NCBI GenBank assembly: GCA_016711085.1
Contig: JADJTR010000004.1
Span: 1 to 64,000, forward strand
From: Phyllobacteriaceae bacterium
GTDB lineage: Bacteria; Pseudomonadota; Alphaproteobacteria; Rhizobiales; Rhizobiaceae
DNA: 64,000 nucleotides
Direction of reading: 5' to 3'
The notes beneath the pieces are model-generated. The model did no database searches. It was not told the DNA's origin and saw only the letters and a list, made by a program, of their open reading frames with translations. Position 1 is the first letter of the stretch. Every line of letters begins with the position of its first letter. Shown piece after piece: positions 28,901-36,878 of the stretch. The position numbers were made by a program, and so were the translations under genes.

Positions 28901-29831
28901 GTGCGGCTTCGCCGAGGTCGATCATCGCTTCGCCTTCGGCGATATGCGGTGCTTCGATCGGACCTGTTTCGAAGCGCAGTTTCGGCGCCTCGACCCGCAT
29001 GGCGTCGGCCACGAATTCGCCACGCGCCCGCCAGCCGCCGGCAACCCTTTGCGGCGCCCCGCCGACCGTGGCGCCGCTGGCGCCGCGCAGCGGCGTCGCC
29101 GCGGTTTGGTCGACAAGGAATACCCCACTATAGGCAAGACGGCCCTTGTCGAGCCGGGCCGGTCCGTCGGTCTCGAGTTCGAAACCGCTGAATTGGGGCT
29201 TGAACCGGAACAGGATGCGCAGATTGCCCCTGTCGGGCTTGCCTGTCGCCAGGGCGAAAGCGGCCTCGACCCGGTCGAAAACCGCCCGACCCTCGACATG
29301 GATCGGCCCGAGCAGCGATTTCGCCGAAAGCGTCGCGTCAAGGTCGCGCAAGACATGTTTGCGCACGCCGGGGCCGTGGATGACGGAGATTTCGCCATCC
29401 CTGATCGTCACTTTTTCCAGCGCGACCTTGGCCGGATCGAAGGTGGTTTCCGGTCTTGCCGTCCAGTCCACCGATCCGTCCGCGGCGACAACGATCTTCA
29501 CTTTCGGGCGATCGATGCGCATGTCGAAAATCAGGATGTTGCCCGACAGGAAAGGCGCCAGTTCGGCGTCCATCGAGAAGGATTCGGCCGTCATCGCCGG
29601 TTCTCCCGCCACGCCGCCGACCCGCACATCGGCAAACGTCACGGAGGGAAACGGGATCAGCCTTGCGCTGGCCTTGCCGGCGACGGTTACCGGCCTGCCG
29701 AGGATGGCGCTCGCCTGGCGTTCAAAATCGGCGCGATAGGAGGTCCAGTCGACGAACAACGGCGCGGCCAGCGCCGCGATCAGCGCCAGCACGATAAATC
29801 CGCCGATGATCACGAAAGCGCGCGCCAGCAC
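25983..29831 (-). CDS. Giant AsmA-family protein with charged coiled-coil tail
   Basis: This 1282-residue protein starts with one membrane anchor (FVIIGGFIVLALIAALAAPLFV) and an AsmA N-terminal domain (DWTSYRADFERQASAILGRPV), followed by a very long beta-repeat body and an AsmA-like C-terminal part near residues 960-1130. AsmA/YhdP proteins are thought to bridge inner and outer membranes for phospholipid transport. The last ~160 residues are unusual: an Ala/Glu/Lys/Arg coiled coil (EEKARLEAEEAERRAAEEAA pattern), then a Pro/Lys-rich tail. This tail would extend into the periplasm if topology is normal. It converges with the sspB operon, ending 22 bases from it. Confidence 0.88.
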   Translation of the reverse strand: MLARAFVIIGGFIVLALIAALAAPLFVDWTSYRADFERQASAILGRPVTVAGKASARLIPFPSVTFADVRVGGVAGEPAMTAESFSMDAELAPFLSGNILIFDMRIDRPKVKIVVAADGSVDWTARPETTFDPAKVALEKVTIRDGEISVIHGPGVRKHVLRDLDATLSAKSLLGPIHVEGRAVFDRVEAAFALATGKPDRGNLRILFRFKPQFSGFELETDGPARLDKGRLAYSGVFLVDQTAATPLRGASGATVGGAPQRVAGGWRARGEFVADAMRVEAPKLRFETGPIEAPHIAEGEAMIDLGEAARFVVSLEGHQVTLGEAPDNKPVPLAERLAAFARALTDAPKPPIPGVVSVRFPAIVAGDTTLRDVVFKGEAAETGWSIEKLSAQLPGRTTVEAGGFLAGGQSPSFSGDLLVAIGQPSGFAAWLEQEVDEAIRRLPGAGISAKVSFNRERQALDDMEVRLGDAAFRGTASRDSAEGRVPVVSLDIEGGALDLPALQTLAAILDVNRNSDRFAGATYDLKLVAGPVSAGEGLVADKVDTALRLKDGRLEVDRLLIEGIDGVHVSATASFDGFPQALAGAVDASITGDDLAPLVSRLAARFPALPAANWLAARAEIWPDLFGDARIDLVTTLAREDAAHRHAVSAHGRFGGTDFTLSAAGDFNNGVIQRDRKTNFAFEGENPDAGALMALSGMPALPIGQAQAGRLNVEISGKPADGLTTKFALESGSDALRLDGFADATKQWTGQASLKADDLGPWMMTAGLALPGLAEGFAIDLKSPASFANGRLALPAIAGSLAGEALSGDLAWTMGNGKPKGSGRLAIGAANLPVAMRAVFGDGVVGSTGEGWSDGSFAATPSLPFTGDFALSALRVDTGWGPPLSGASMTVIVRDDGLSANDIRGDLADGRFAGFGEIRNIGGEGAIAFNGAVESVDLARLTGLAGITGKADLSVAVTGGGRTAEALAASLTGSGAATFEHLGIASVDAWAFGDILATAEAEGATITAETAEAIARKRALTGSTTFGPAETALTISGGVVRAENLRFPHAAAELEADARFDLAAESVEVASNFAYSAGDSAIVGAEPEMQFSIAGSAAAPAVTSDFQPFGRYLLQRALEREQARIEAVQAALAEKQRLRRETRHFAWLADERARLAAEEKARLEAEEAERRAAEEAALKKAEEDAAATRKAEEDAARAEQEKAAAETAARAKAEADAAAAKDKAAAKAEKPAPQPAPVKKQVKAEPETLAPGEPSVEAFPEAPKPKSKLGGLFDFLKPKAP

Positions 29832-29908
29832 CCGCCTTGCCCTGCCTTGGAGAAGAGTCGTGCCAGTCTAGCGCGTCCGCCGTGTCGATAAAGAGGCGGC
29901 GGACTGCG

Positions 29909-31327
29909 CTATTCGGCGCCAGGCGGCAAAATTTTCCCCGGATTCATGATGTTCGACGGATCGAGCGCGGCCTTGACCGCCCGCATCATCTCGATCGCGC
30001 CGCCATGTTCGCTTGCCATGAACCCCATTTTGCCCTGGCCGATGCCGTGTTCGCCGGTGCAGGTTCCTTCCATGGCGATGGCGCGCGCATTGAGCCGGGC
30101 GACAAAATGCTCGACCCGGTCGATCTCGCCGGGGTCGTTCGCGTCCATCAGCGCCAGCACATGAAAATTGCCGTCGCCGACATGACCGACGATCGGGGCG
30201 ATCAACCCCATTTCGGCGATGTCCGCTTCGGTTTCGGCGATGCATGCGGCGAGCCGGGAAATCGGCACGCAAACGTCGGTCGACAGACCGCGCGCGCCCG
30301 GCCGCAGCGCCAGTCCGGCCCAGTAGGCGTCGTGCCGCGCCTTCCACAGCTTTTGGCGTTCCTCCGCCTGGGCTGTCCACAGAAACGGCCCGCCGTCATT
30401 TCCGCCGGCGATCTCGCCGAAAGTCTCGGCCTGTTCGGCGACCGACGCATCGGTGCCATGGAACTCGACGAACAAGGCCGGGCCTTCCGGATAGTCGAGT
30501 TTAGAATAGGCGTTGAGCGCCTTCATCCCGAGCCCGTTGATCAACTCGATGCGGGCGACCGGCAGGCCCATCTGGATCGTCTCGATCACCGCCCGCGTCG
30601 CCGCTTCGACCGAAGGGAACGGACAGACGCCGCCGGAAATCGCCTGCGGGACGCCGGCTAGCTTCAGCGTCAATTCGGTGATGATCGCCAATGTGCCTTC
30701 CGATCCGACCAGCAATCGCGTCAGATCGTATCCGGCCGAGGATTTTTTCGCCCGCCCGCCGGTGCGAATGGTCTCGCCCGAGGCGGTCACCGCTTCGAGC
30801 GCCAGCACATTGTCCCGCATGGTGCCGTAGCGCACGGCGTTGGTGCCGGAGGCGCGCGTCGCCGCCATGCCGCCGAGCGTGGCATTGGCGCCCGGATCGA
30901 TCGGGAAGAACAGGCCGGTGTCGCGCAAATACGCATTGAGCTGCTCGCGAGTTACACCGGGTTCGACCACGCAATCGAGGTCTTCGGCGTGAACGGCGAT
31001 GATGCGGTTCATCCGCGTCAGGTCGATGGAAATGCCGCCGCCCGGCGCATTGACATGGCCTTCGAGCGAGGTGCCGACCCCGAAAGGGATGACTGGGCAG
31101 CGATGCGTGGCGCAGACCTTGACGATTTCCGCCGCCTCCGCGCCGCTTTCGACGAAGGCGACGCCATCGGGCAATTGCGCCGGCAGATAGGTTGTCGTGT
31201 GCGCATGCTGGGCGCGTATCGCTTCGCCGGTGGAAAAACGCTCGCCGAAACGCTGCTTCAGCACCCCGAGCGCGGCGGCGATGCCGGCTTCGTTACGTTC
31301 GACCCTCGCCACGTCCTTTAGCGCCAT
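29909..31327 (-). CDS. FAD-linked oxidase, D-lactate dehydrogenase (cytochrome)-like
   Basis: The 472-residue protein has a PCMH-type FAD-binding domain (VIPFGVGTSLEGHVNAPGGGI and DPGANATLGGMAATRASGTN) and a C-terminal FAD-oxidase domain with VGHVGDGNFHVL and the signature GEHGIGQGKMGFM. These features fit the GlcD/D-lactate dehydrogenase group, which oxidises 2-hydroxy acids and passes electrons to the respiratory chain. No GlcE or GlcF gene is adjacent, so it is more like the stand-alone D-lactate enzyme; the true substrate is not determined by sequence. The ATG at 31327 is chosen; an extension to 31405 is poor coding sequence. It is divergent from the thioesterase gene. Confidence 0.9.
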   Translation of the reverse strand: MALKDVARVERNEAGIAAALGVLKQRFGERFSTGEAIRAQHAHTTTYLPAQLPDGVAFVESGAEAAEIVKVCATHRCPVIPFGVGTSLEGHVNAPGGGISIDLTRMNRIIAVHAEDLDCVVEPGVTREQLNAYLRDTGLFFPIDPGANATLGGMAATRASGTNAVRYGTMRDNVLALEAVTASGETIRTGGRAKKSSAGYDLTRLLVGSEGTLAIITELTLKLAGVPQAISGGVCPFPSVEAATRAVIETIQMGLPVARIELINGLGMKALNAYSKLDYPEGPALFVEFHGTDASVAEQAETFGEIAGGNDGGPFLWTAQAEERQKLWKARHDAYWAGLALRPGARGLSTDVCVPISRLAACIAETEADIAEMGLIAPIVGHVGDGNFHVLALMDANDPGEIDRVEHFVARLNARAIAMEGTCTGEHGIGQGKMGFMASEHGGAIEMMRAVKAALDPSNIMNPGKILPPGAE

Positions 31328-31416
31328 ATGGCAGACTCCTGTCGCAAACGCCTTTGCGCCGCGGCGTCGGCCCGCTAGATTGCCCCTATCGCCCCAGATG
31401 TCCACCGGAGAACAGC

Positions 31417-31902
31417 ATGACCGCCGCAGCGCCCTTCGTTTCCTCGGTCATGGAGGTCGACAAGGCCTGGATCGACTATAACGGCCACATGAACATGGCC
31501 TATTACAATGTCCTGTTCGATCGTTGCGGCGATGAGGCGTTCGCGGTCCTCGGCATGGGCCCCGATTACGCGCGCACCCGTCGGCTCACCATTTACACCG
31601 CCGAGATCCACGTCTGTTATGTGCGCGAGTTGCACCTCGGCGATCGCGTTGCCTGCTCGTTCCAACTGGTCGACCGCGACGCCAAGCGTCTGCACGTCTA
31701 TCAGGAACTGCGCCACGTCGACGGCTGGCTGGCGGCGACGTCGGAGGTCTTGTCGCTGCACATCGACATGTCCGGACCGAAGGTCGCTCCGTTTCCGGAC
31801 GATGTGCGCGAGAAGGTCGACTCCATGGTCGCCGCCCATGCGACCCTGCCCCGGCCCGAACGCGCCGGCCGCGCCATCGCCATCGGGCGCAAATCCGCCT
31901 GA
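31417..31902 (+). CDS. Hotdog-fold thioesterase (4HBT type)
   Basis: The 161-residue protein carries the hotdog motif WIDYNGHMNMAYYNVLFDRCGDEAF near residues 18-42; the Asp/Asn-Gly-His-Met segment is the catalytic helix start of 4HBT acyl-CoA thioesterases. Related proteins include L-carnityl-/betainyl-CoA thioesterases, but no carnitine genes are nearby. The ATG at 31417 has CCGGAG upstream. It is divergent from the FAD oxidase gene, with 89 bases between the two starts. Confidence 0.88.
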   Translation: MTAAAPFVSSVMEVDKAWIDYNGHMNMAYYNVLFDRCGDEAFAVLGMGPDYARTRRLTIYTAEIHVCYVRELHLGDRVACSFQLVDRDAKRLHVYQELRHVDGWLAATSEVLSLHIDMSGPKVAPFPDDVREKVDSMVAAHATLPRPERAGRAIAIGRKSA

Positions 31903-31950
31903 GCTGTCCCGCCATTGCGGTGCGCCGGGCGATGCAGTAGAGCGCCGCCA

Positions 31951-32988
31951 ATGACGCTGGACTTCATCCCTGTCGCCACGCTGAAGCGCGACGTCTTTTC
32001 CGAAACGGTCAAAGGCCATTTCGCCGGACGGCCGGACCAACCGGTCATCCGCCGCGTCGTTTCGGCCGCGCCCTGGTGGTCGCGCCCCTTGGCCTGGGCG
32101 CTCGCCCGGCGCGAAATCGCCGCTCTTCGCGCCGTCGCCGGCATAGCCGGGACTCCGGTTCTCATCGCGACGGACCGGGACGGGTTGTTCCGCCGCTGGA
32201 GCGAGGGGGCGCCGCTGCATCTGGCCCGACCGGACGAACCCGCCTTTTACCGCTCGGCCTTCGTCCTGCTTCGCCATTTGCGCCGCGCCGGCGTCACCCA
32301 CAACGATCTCGCCAAGCCGCAGAACTGGCTGATGTCACCGGATGGCGGCGCCGCGGTGATCGATTTCCAGCTTGCCTCGCGGCATCGACGCCGGGGCGTG
32401 TTGTACCGCTGGATGGCGTACGAGGATTTCCGCCATATGCTCAAGCAGATGCGCGCCTTCGCCCCCCAATTGATGACCCCGACCGGTCATCGCATCCTGG
32501 AGCGGCGATCCTGGCCGTCGCGGCTGTGGATGGCGACCGGCAAACGCCTCTATAATCTGGTCACGCGCGGCGTCCTGCATTGGTCCGATGGCGACGGCAC
32601 CGCCGACCGGCTCGACCGCGAGGGCGCGGCAACCATCGCCGCGCTGAAATCCATCGCCGGCATTCGCGATGTCGCGCTGACCGTCTTCCCGCAGCCCGGC
32701 GGCAAGGTGGGCCTTTACGCATTTTGCGAAGGCGAGGCGGTCGGCGACGTCGCCGCGGCGCACAAGGCCAGCGGCGGTTCCGCCGACCTCGTCCAGATCG
32801 CCGCCGCCCTGCCGCGACGACCCGACGGGACGTTGCGCGATGACCTCCTCGGCCTTGTCGCCATGAACCGTGTCGCCGAGGTCGAACCGCTCATCGCCGG
32901 CGACGCCGCGCTCGCCGCCGTCATGACGCCGTTGATCGAAGGTCGCCACAATCTCGGCGATCGGCGCATCTCCCGCCTTGAGCGTTGA
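31951..32988 (+). CDS. Protein-kinase-fold protein (RIO/LPS-kinase-like)
   Basis: The 345-residue protein has a compact kinase core: a catalytic loop VTHNDLAKPQNWLM (HxDxxxxN with Asp and Asn present) and a metal-binding AAVIDFQLA in place of DFG, as in RIO, LPS-core and similar kinases. An N-terminal RRVVSAAPWWSRPLAWALARRE region and a C-terminal ~120-residue extension are unassigned. The physiological substrate is unknown; lipid, sugar or protein phosphorylation all remain possible. It starts 48 bases after the thioesterase gene on the same strand and converges with the dienelactone hydrolase. Confidence 0.75.
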   Translation: MTLDFIPVATLKRDVFSETVKGHFAGRPDQPVIRRVVSAAPWWSRPLAWALARREIAALRAVAGIAGTPVLIATDRDGLFRRWSEGAPLHLARPDEPAFYRSAFVLLRHLRRAGVTHNDLAKPQNWLMSPDGGAAVIDFQLASRHRRRGVLYRWMAYEDFRHMLKQMRAFAPQLMTPTGHRILERRSWPSRLWMATGKRLYNLVTRGVLHWSDGDGTADRLDREGAATIAALKSIAGIRDVALTVFPQPGGKVGLYAFCEGEAVGDVAAAHKASGGSADLVQIAAALPRRPDGTLRDDLLGLVAMNRVAEVEPLIAGDAALAAVMTPLIEGRHNLGDRRISRLER

Positions 32989-32991
32989 GAT

Positions 32992-33870
32992 TCAGGCGAG
33001 CTTCGCCTTAAAGAAGGCGATCGTGCGCTCCCAGGCCAGTTTTGCCGCCGCCTCGTTGTAGCGCGCCGCCGAGGTGTCGTTGTTGAAGGCGTGGTTGACG
33101 CCGTCATACATGTGAATGACGAAGTCCTTGCCGTTCGCCTTCAGCGCCGCTTCAAAGGCCGCGATGCCCGCGTTGATGCGCTCGTCGAGCCCGGCGTAGT
33201 GCAGCAGCAGCGCCGCCTTGATGGCGGGAACGTCTTCGGCTTTCGGTTGCGGCCCGTAATAGGCGACCGCGGCCTTCAGGTCGGGCGCCGCCACCGCCGT
33301 CCGGTTGGCGAGCCCGCCGCCCCAGCAGAAGCCGACGACGCCGACGGCGCCGGTCGACTCCGCGTGGGTCGCGAGGAATTTTACCGTCGCCGCCGCATTC
33401 GCCGCCGTTTCCTCCGGCTTCAATTGGCCGATCATTTCGCGCGCCTTGTCCTCGTCCGCCGGCGTGCCGCCGAGCGGCGACAGGAAGTCCGGAGCAAGGG
33501 CGACAAACCCTTCCAGCGCCAGTCGTCTTGCCACATCGCGCGTATGCTCGTTCAGGCCGCGGTTTTCATGGATGACGATGACAGCAGGGCGTTTCGCGGC
33601 TTTTTCAGCCGGCTGGACGAGATAGCCGTTCATTTCGCCCGTCGCGACCGGCCACGGCACATCGCCGCCGCGGATACGGGCGTCGCCGGCTTCGACCATC
33701 GCGGCGCGGGCCGAATTCGCCGCCAGCAAGGGAGCGATCGCCGCCGCCGCCGCGCCGGAACCGGCAAGCCGCGTCAGCCGGTCCATGAAGCCGCGCCGGT
33801 CGAGCGTCAGATGGGTGTAATCGTCATAGGCCTTGATCATTGCCTGGGTGATGGAAGGACGGTCGGTCAT
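32992..33870 (-). CDS. Dienelactone hydrolase family protein, probably exported
   Basis: The 292-residue alpha/beta hydrolase has the DLH nucleophile elbow with cysteine (VGVVGFCWGGGLANR), an acidic residue in LHYAGLDERIN, and the histidine in MYDGVNHAFNN. Before the fold is an N-terminal RRGFMDRL followed by a hydrophobic Ala-rich stretch and a SARAA site, resembling a twin-arginine signal, though the first Arg pair sits about 25 residues in. The family hydrolyses cyclic esters such as dienelactone; this subgroup (carboxymethylenebutenolidase-like) is of unknown substrate. The gene is 78 bases downstream of the PQQ-propeller gene on the same strand. Confidence 0.87.
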   Translation of the reverse strand: MTDRPSITQAMIKAYDDYTHLTLDRRGFMDRLTRLAGSGAAAAAIAPLLAANSARAAMVEAGDARIRGGDVPWPVATGEMNGYLVQPAEKAAKRPAVIVIHENRGLNEHTRDVARRLALEGFVALAPDFLSPLGGTPADEDKAREMIGQLKPEETAANAAATVKFLATHAESTGAVGVVGFCWGGGLANRTAVAAPDLKAAVAYYGPQPKAEDVPAIKAALLLHYAGLDERINAGIAAFEAALKANGKDFVIHMYDGVNHAFNNDTSAARYNEAAAKLAWERTIAFFKAKLA

Positions 33871-33948
33871 CGCTCTGCTCCCGTTCTATCCCCGCGCGGG
33901 AGAACCTGCCGCACGCCATCCGAGCGGTCAAATGACGCCTGCGTGAGG

Positions 33949-35003
33949 TCAGGGCGGATCGCTCAGCAGCAATTCGCCGCGCATCGACGGGAAGACGAAG
34001 CCGGCGCCCGGCAGCGGCAGCACCGCATGGCGGATCGGTTCGCCGACACTGGCCCGCGCCAGCTCGGCCCCGTCGTCGACCGCGAGAACGTGCATGATGT
34101 TGGCCATATCGAGCGCGACGAGCTTTCCGTCCGCGACCACCAGCTCCGCCATCAGCGACGCCCAGTTTCCGGCGCCGGAATCGTAGTCGGTGGTTTCGTG
34201 GCGCCATCGGACTTTGCCGCTCGTCGCATCGATGGCGTAGACAAATCCGGTCGGCGACCACAGATAGGCCGAGCCATCGGCGACATGGTGCGAGTTGATG
34301 AAATTGCCGGCGTTGAACTCCCAAAGCGCCCTTCCGTCGGCGATGGCGACGCCGAACAGCTTTTCCTTGTAGCTGCCGGCGACGAGGATGCCCTCATGCA
34401 CGTGCAATTGGCGCAGGTACTGCCATTCGCCGCTGCGGTCCTGGCGCCAGAGAACCTCGCCGTCGGCCGCCGACAGCGCATAGAGCCGGCCGTCGCCCGG
34501 ACCGGCGAGCACGGTATCGCCGGAAATCGCCGGGGCGTACGAGGCGAGCGTGTCCGGCACGCCGGCATGGCGCCAGCGCTCCTTCCCCGTCCTCGCTTCG
34601 ACCGCGACGATTTCGTGGCCGTCGCCGAAATAAAGCGCCTCGCCGGCCAACAGCGGCACGCCGTTCTGGATCGTCGCGGCGCGCCGCCACAGTGTTTCGC
34701 GCTGGCGGCGTCATGGACCGCCAAGCCGGTCCGGCCGGCGATGACGGCCAGCCCGCCGCCAAGCCGCGGCCGGAAATGGGCGGCGTGGCCCTCCGGCAGG
34801 TCGAACAGCCACAGCGACGCACCGGACGGATCGACCGCGCCGACCCTCCGGTCGCCGCAAAAGACAATGCGGCCGTCGCTGAACGCCGGCGGATTGAGCG
34901 TGGCGTTGCCGGTGGAAATTCGCGCCCGCAACGACAGGGATTTCGCCGCTTCGGCGTGCGCCGCCGCCGGCCCGAGAACGAGGCCGGCGGCGATTGTCAG
35001 CAA
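33949..35003 (-). pseudogene. PQQ-type beta-propeller protein, frame broken
   Basis: The N-terminal part, from a TTG at 35003 or nearby, has a signal segment (RALLTIAAGLVLGPAAAHA). The body consists of repeated blades with AVDPSGASLWLFDL, ALSAADGEVLWRQD and AIDATSGKVRWRHE, which are PQQ-enzyme/BamB-like repeats. The frame changes around 34698-34703: frame one reads SAKHCGG, frame two TLWRRAATIQNGVPLLAG. Adding one base repairs it (span 1055, one short of a multiple of three). Repaired length is about 351 residues, too small for a full PQQ dehydrogenase, and no calcium/PQQ disulfide motif is seen. It lies 18 bases after the dihaem cytochrome stop, so it is co-transcribed; the start codon is uncertain. 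Confidence 0.72.
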
Positions 35004-35021
35004 GGCGCGCCGATCGAGGCC

Positions 35022-35912
35022 TTACTTGCATTGTGCTCCCTGCTTGACCCAGGCGAACAGGATTTGCGTGTTCGGATGGTCACGGTCCTCGGTCGGATCG
35101 ATGCCAGGCGGCATGCGGTCCTCAACCAGATGCTGGAACACGCCGCTCTTTTCCGGTTCTCCCGGAATGATGACCTTGGTCGCGTGATCGACGCCCTTGG
35201 CGACGGAGTCCGCCCCGAGCATGACGCCCTCATAGGTCGACAGGTTGAGCTCGTGGAAGCTCGGCGGCTCCTGGTTCGACATGTGGCATTCGGTGCAGGC
35301 CGGCGTATCGGGACCGAAGGTATTCGCCGTGGTGAAGAGTTTCTGAATGTTGGTCTTGTAATTGTCGTCGTTGTTGGCCCCGGCGAGGATCCATTCCTTG
35401 ATCGCGACGATCGGGGCCGAATCGGTCGGGATGTTGAACTGCACGCCGAGCGGCATGCGGTTGTTGCGCAGTCGGCGACCGAGAACCTGTTTTTTCGGGT
35501 CTTCGCCCGGAACGAACAAGATCCGCTTCGGTTCTTCCGTCGACCCCGCCTTGATGCCGTCGCAGGTCGACAGGTCGAGGCCGCGATAGCTTTTCGCTTG
35601 GTCGTTCGACGAATGGCAGACGATGCAGGCCGGACCGGGCCCGAAGGCGTTCGGCGTGCGCATCAGCGTCTCGACATACGAGTAGGGAATCGGCAGGTTT
35701 CGTTTCAGGATCAGTTCGCTGACCGCGGCACGATCGCCCTCGACCGATACCTTGCCCTCGCGGATGTCGTCGGCGAGCTTGTCGGCGAGGCTGTCGCCGT
35801 CGGCGGCGGCCGGCAGCGCCCCGAGCGCCAGAGGCAGCATGGTTCCGGCCAAAATCGCGCGCGCGCGTCCGCGCTTCGACGGACGCGATTCCTCATTCAC
35901 TGGCAGTCTCAT
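35022..35912 (-). CDS. Periplasmic dihaem cytochrome c
   Basis: The ATG at 35912 has GGGGAGGTCACC before it. A signal peptide ([20 protein letters not shown]) precedes a 296-residue protein with two CxxCH haem sites: CIVCHSSN (~residue 90) and CTECHMSN (~residue 205). Each is followed by the same [11 protein letters not shown] / [11 protein letters not shown] pattern, and each half has a possible axial Met loop (NRMPLG, DRMPPG), so the protein is an internal duplication. It should carry electrons in the periplasm, possibly from the co-encoded propeller protein. The divergent membrane LuxR-type regulator is the likely controller. Confidence 0.88.
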   Translation of the reverse strand: MRLPVNEESRPSKRGRARAILAGTMLPLALGALPAAADGDSLADKLADDIREGKVSVEGDRAAVSELILKRNLPIPYSYVETLMRTPNAFGPGPACIVCHSSNDQAKSYRGLDLSTCDGIKAGSTEEPKRILFVPGEDPKKQVLGRRLRNNRMPLGVQFNIPTDSAPIVAIKEWILAGANNDDNYKTNIQKLFTTANTFGPDTPACTECHMSNQEPPSFHELNLSTYEGVMLGADSVAKGVDHATKVIIPGEPEKSGVFQHLVEDRMPPGIDPTEDRDHPNTQILFAWVKQGAQCK

Positions 35913-36237
35913 GGTGACCTCCCCGCGTTGCCTTTCGCCGCTCCTCCTCGAACGGCTTTTCGATGTGAACCTGCGCGGTCCGGAACCCGCCGGGCGGAAG
36001 CGGCAACCCCTGCCCGGCGAAAGGACCGACAAGTCCTCGCGTCGCCGTTTCGCCAACGGTGAACGCAAACGGGAGTGGGATACCAACGCCGCCGCCGTGC
36101 AATGACCGAAAAGGCCTGCACCGGGCTGAAAACCGGTACGGTAGCACTGGGGTTTATAGCCTTGCGCCGAAAGTTGAGGAGAATAGTCTGGGTTTGTCCG
36201 TCGATTGAAATCTTGACGAGGGCAATGGGAGGAGACG
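35913..36237. promoter_or_regulatory. Divergent control region of the cytochrome operon and LuxR gene
   Basis: These 325 bases separate the dihaem cytochrome (minus) from the membrane LuxR-type regulator (plus) and contain no gene I can support. The regulator has a strong GGGAGGAGACG ribosome-binding site. No clear dyad or -35/-10 pair was found, so the assignment as a shared promoter rests on gene arrangement alone. Confidence 0.35.
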
Positions 36238-36825
36238 ATGGCGCAGGGTTTCGCGGTGGACCGGCGGTTTCTCCAGGCCGTTTCGGCGATTCAGGTGTTT
36301 TGCGGCACGGCCTTCACCATCGACATCGTGTACGAATCCCACATCGAGTTTTTCAACCAACGGCCGCTTTCGCCGGTCGAGGCCATTCACCTCGGCGTCG
36401 AGACCCTCGCCGTCATCCTGCTCTTCTACGGCTTCTATGCGTCGCAGAGGCAGCTTCGCCGCCTGTGTTCGAAGGGCGAGGAGAAAGCCCGCCTGCTCGC
36501 CGGCCTGCGCGGCCATTTCGACGAGATCATCGACGAGCGCTTTGCCGATTGGGGCCTGTCGGCGGCCGAACGCGATATCGCGCTGCTGTCGTTGCGCGGC
36601 TTGTCGATCGGCGAAATCGCCCGCCTGCGCGACACTCGCGACGGCACGGTGAAAGCTCAGCTTTCCGCCGTCTATCGCAAATCCGGCGTCGCCGGCCGGC
36701 CGGAACTGCTGGCGCTTTTCATGGACGAATTCCTGGACTACGGCGCCGGGGATGAGACCACGCAGCAACAGCCCGGCGCCCGCCGCGCCTTCCGCCCCGG
36801 TCTCGCCGTCGCTCCGTCGGACTGA
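36238..36825 (+). CDS. Membrane-anchored LuxR-type HTH regulator
   Basis: The 195-residue protein has two predicted membrane helices (about 10-30 and 50-70: [17 protein letters not shown]), a short linker helix and a C-terminal LuxR/GerE helix-turn-helix (about 100-170: [38 protein letters not shown]). There is no ligand or receiver domain, so the signal is probably sensed through the membrane part. It is divergent from the cytochrome/PQQ-propeller genes, suggesting it controls them. The ATG is preceded by GGGAGGAG. Confidence 0.85.
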   Translation: MAQGFAVDRRFLQAVSAIQVFCGTAFTIDIVYESHIEFFNQRPLSPVEAIHLGVETLAVILLFYGFYASQRQLRRLCSKGEEKARLLAGLRGHFDEIIDERFADWGLSAAERDIALLSLRGLSIGEIARLRDTRDGTVKAQLSAVYRKSGVAGRPELLALFMDEFLDYGAGDETTQQQPGARRAFRPGLAVAPSD

Positions 36826-36878
36826 AGAAAAGCCGCTTCCTTTCCTTTCGCGCCCGAATCACTACATTGCGGGCACAA

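Noticed and set aside
35003..35031. ATG at 35031 as start of the PQQ-propeller gene
   Set aside because: That ATG is in a different frame from the signal peptide and overlaps the cytochrome stop; the signal frame begins at or near the TTG at 35003.
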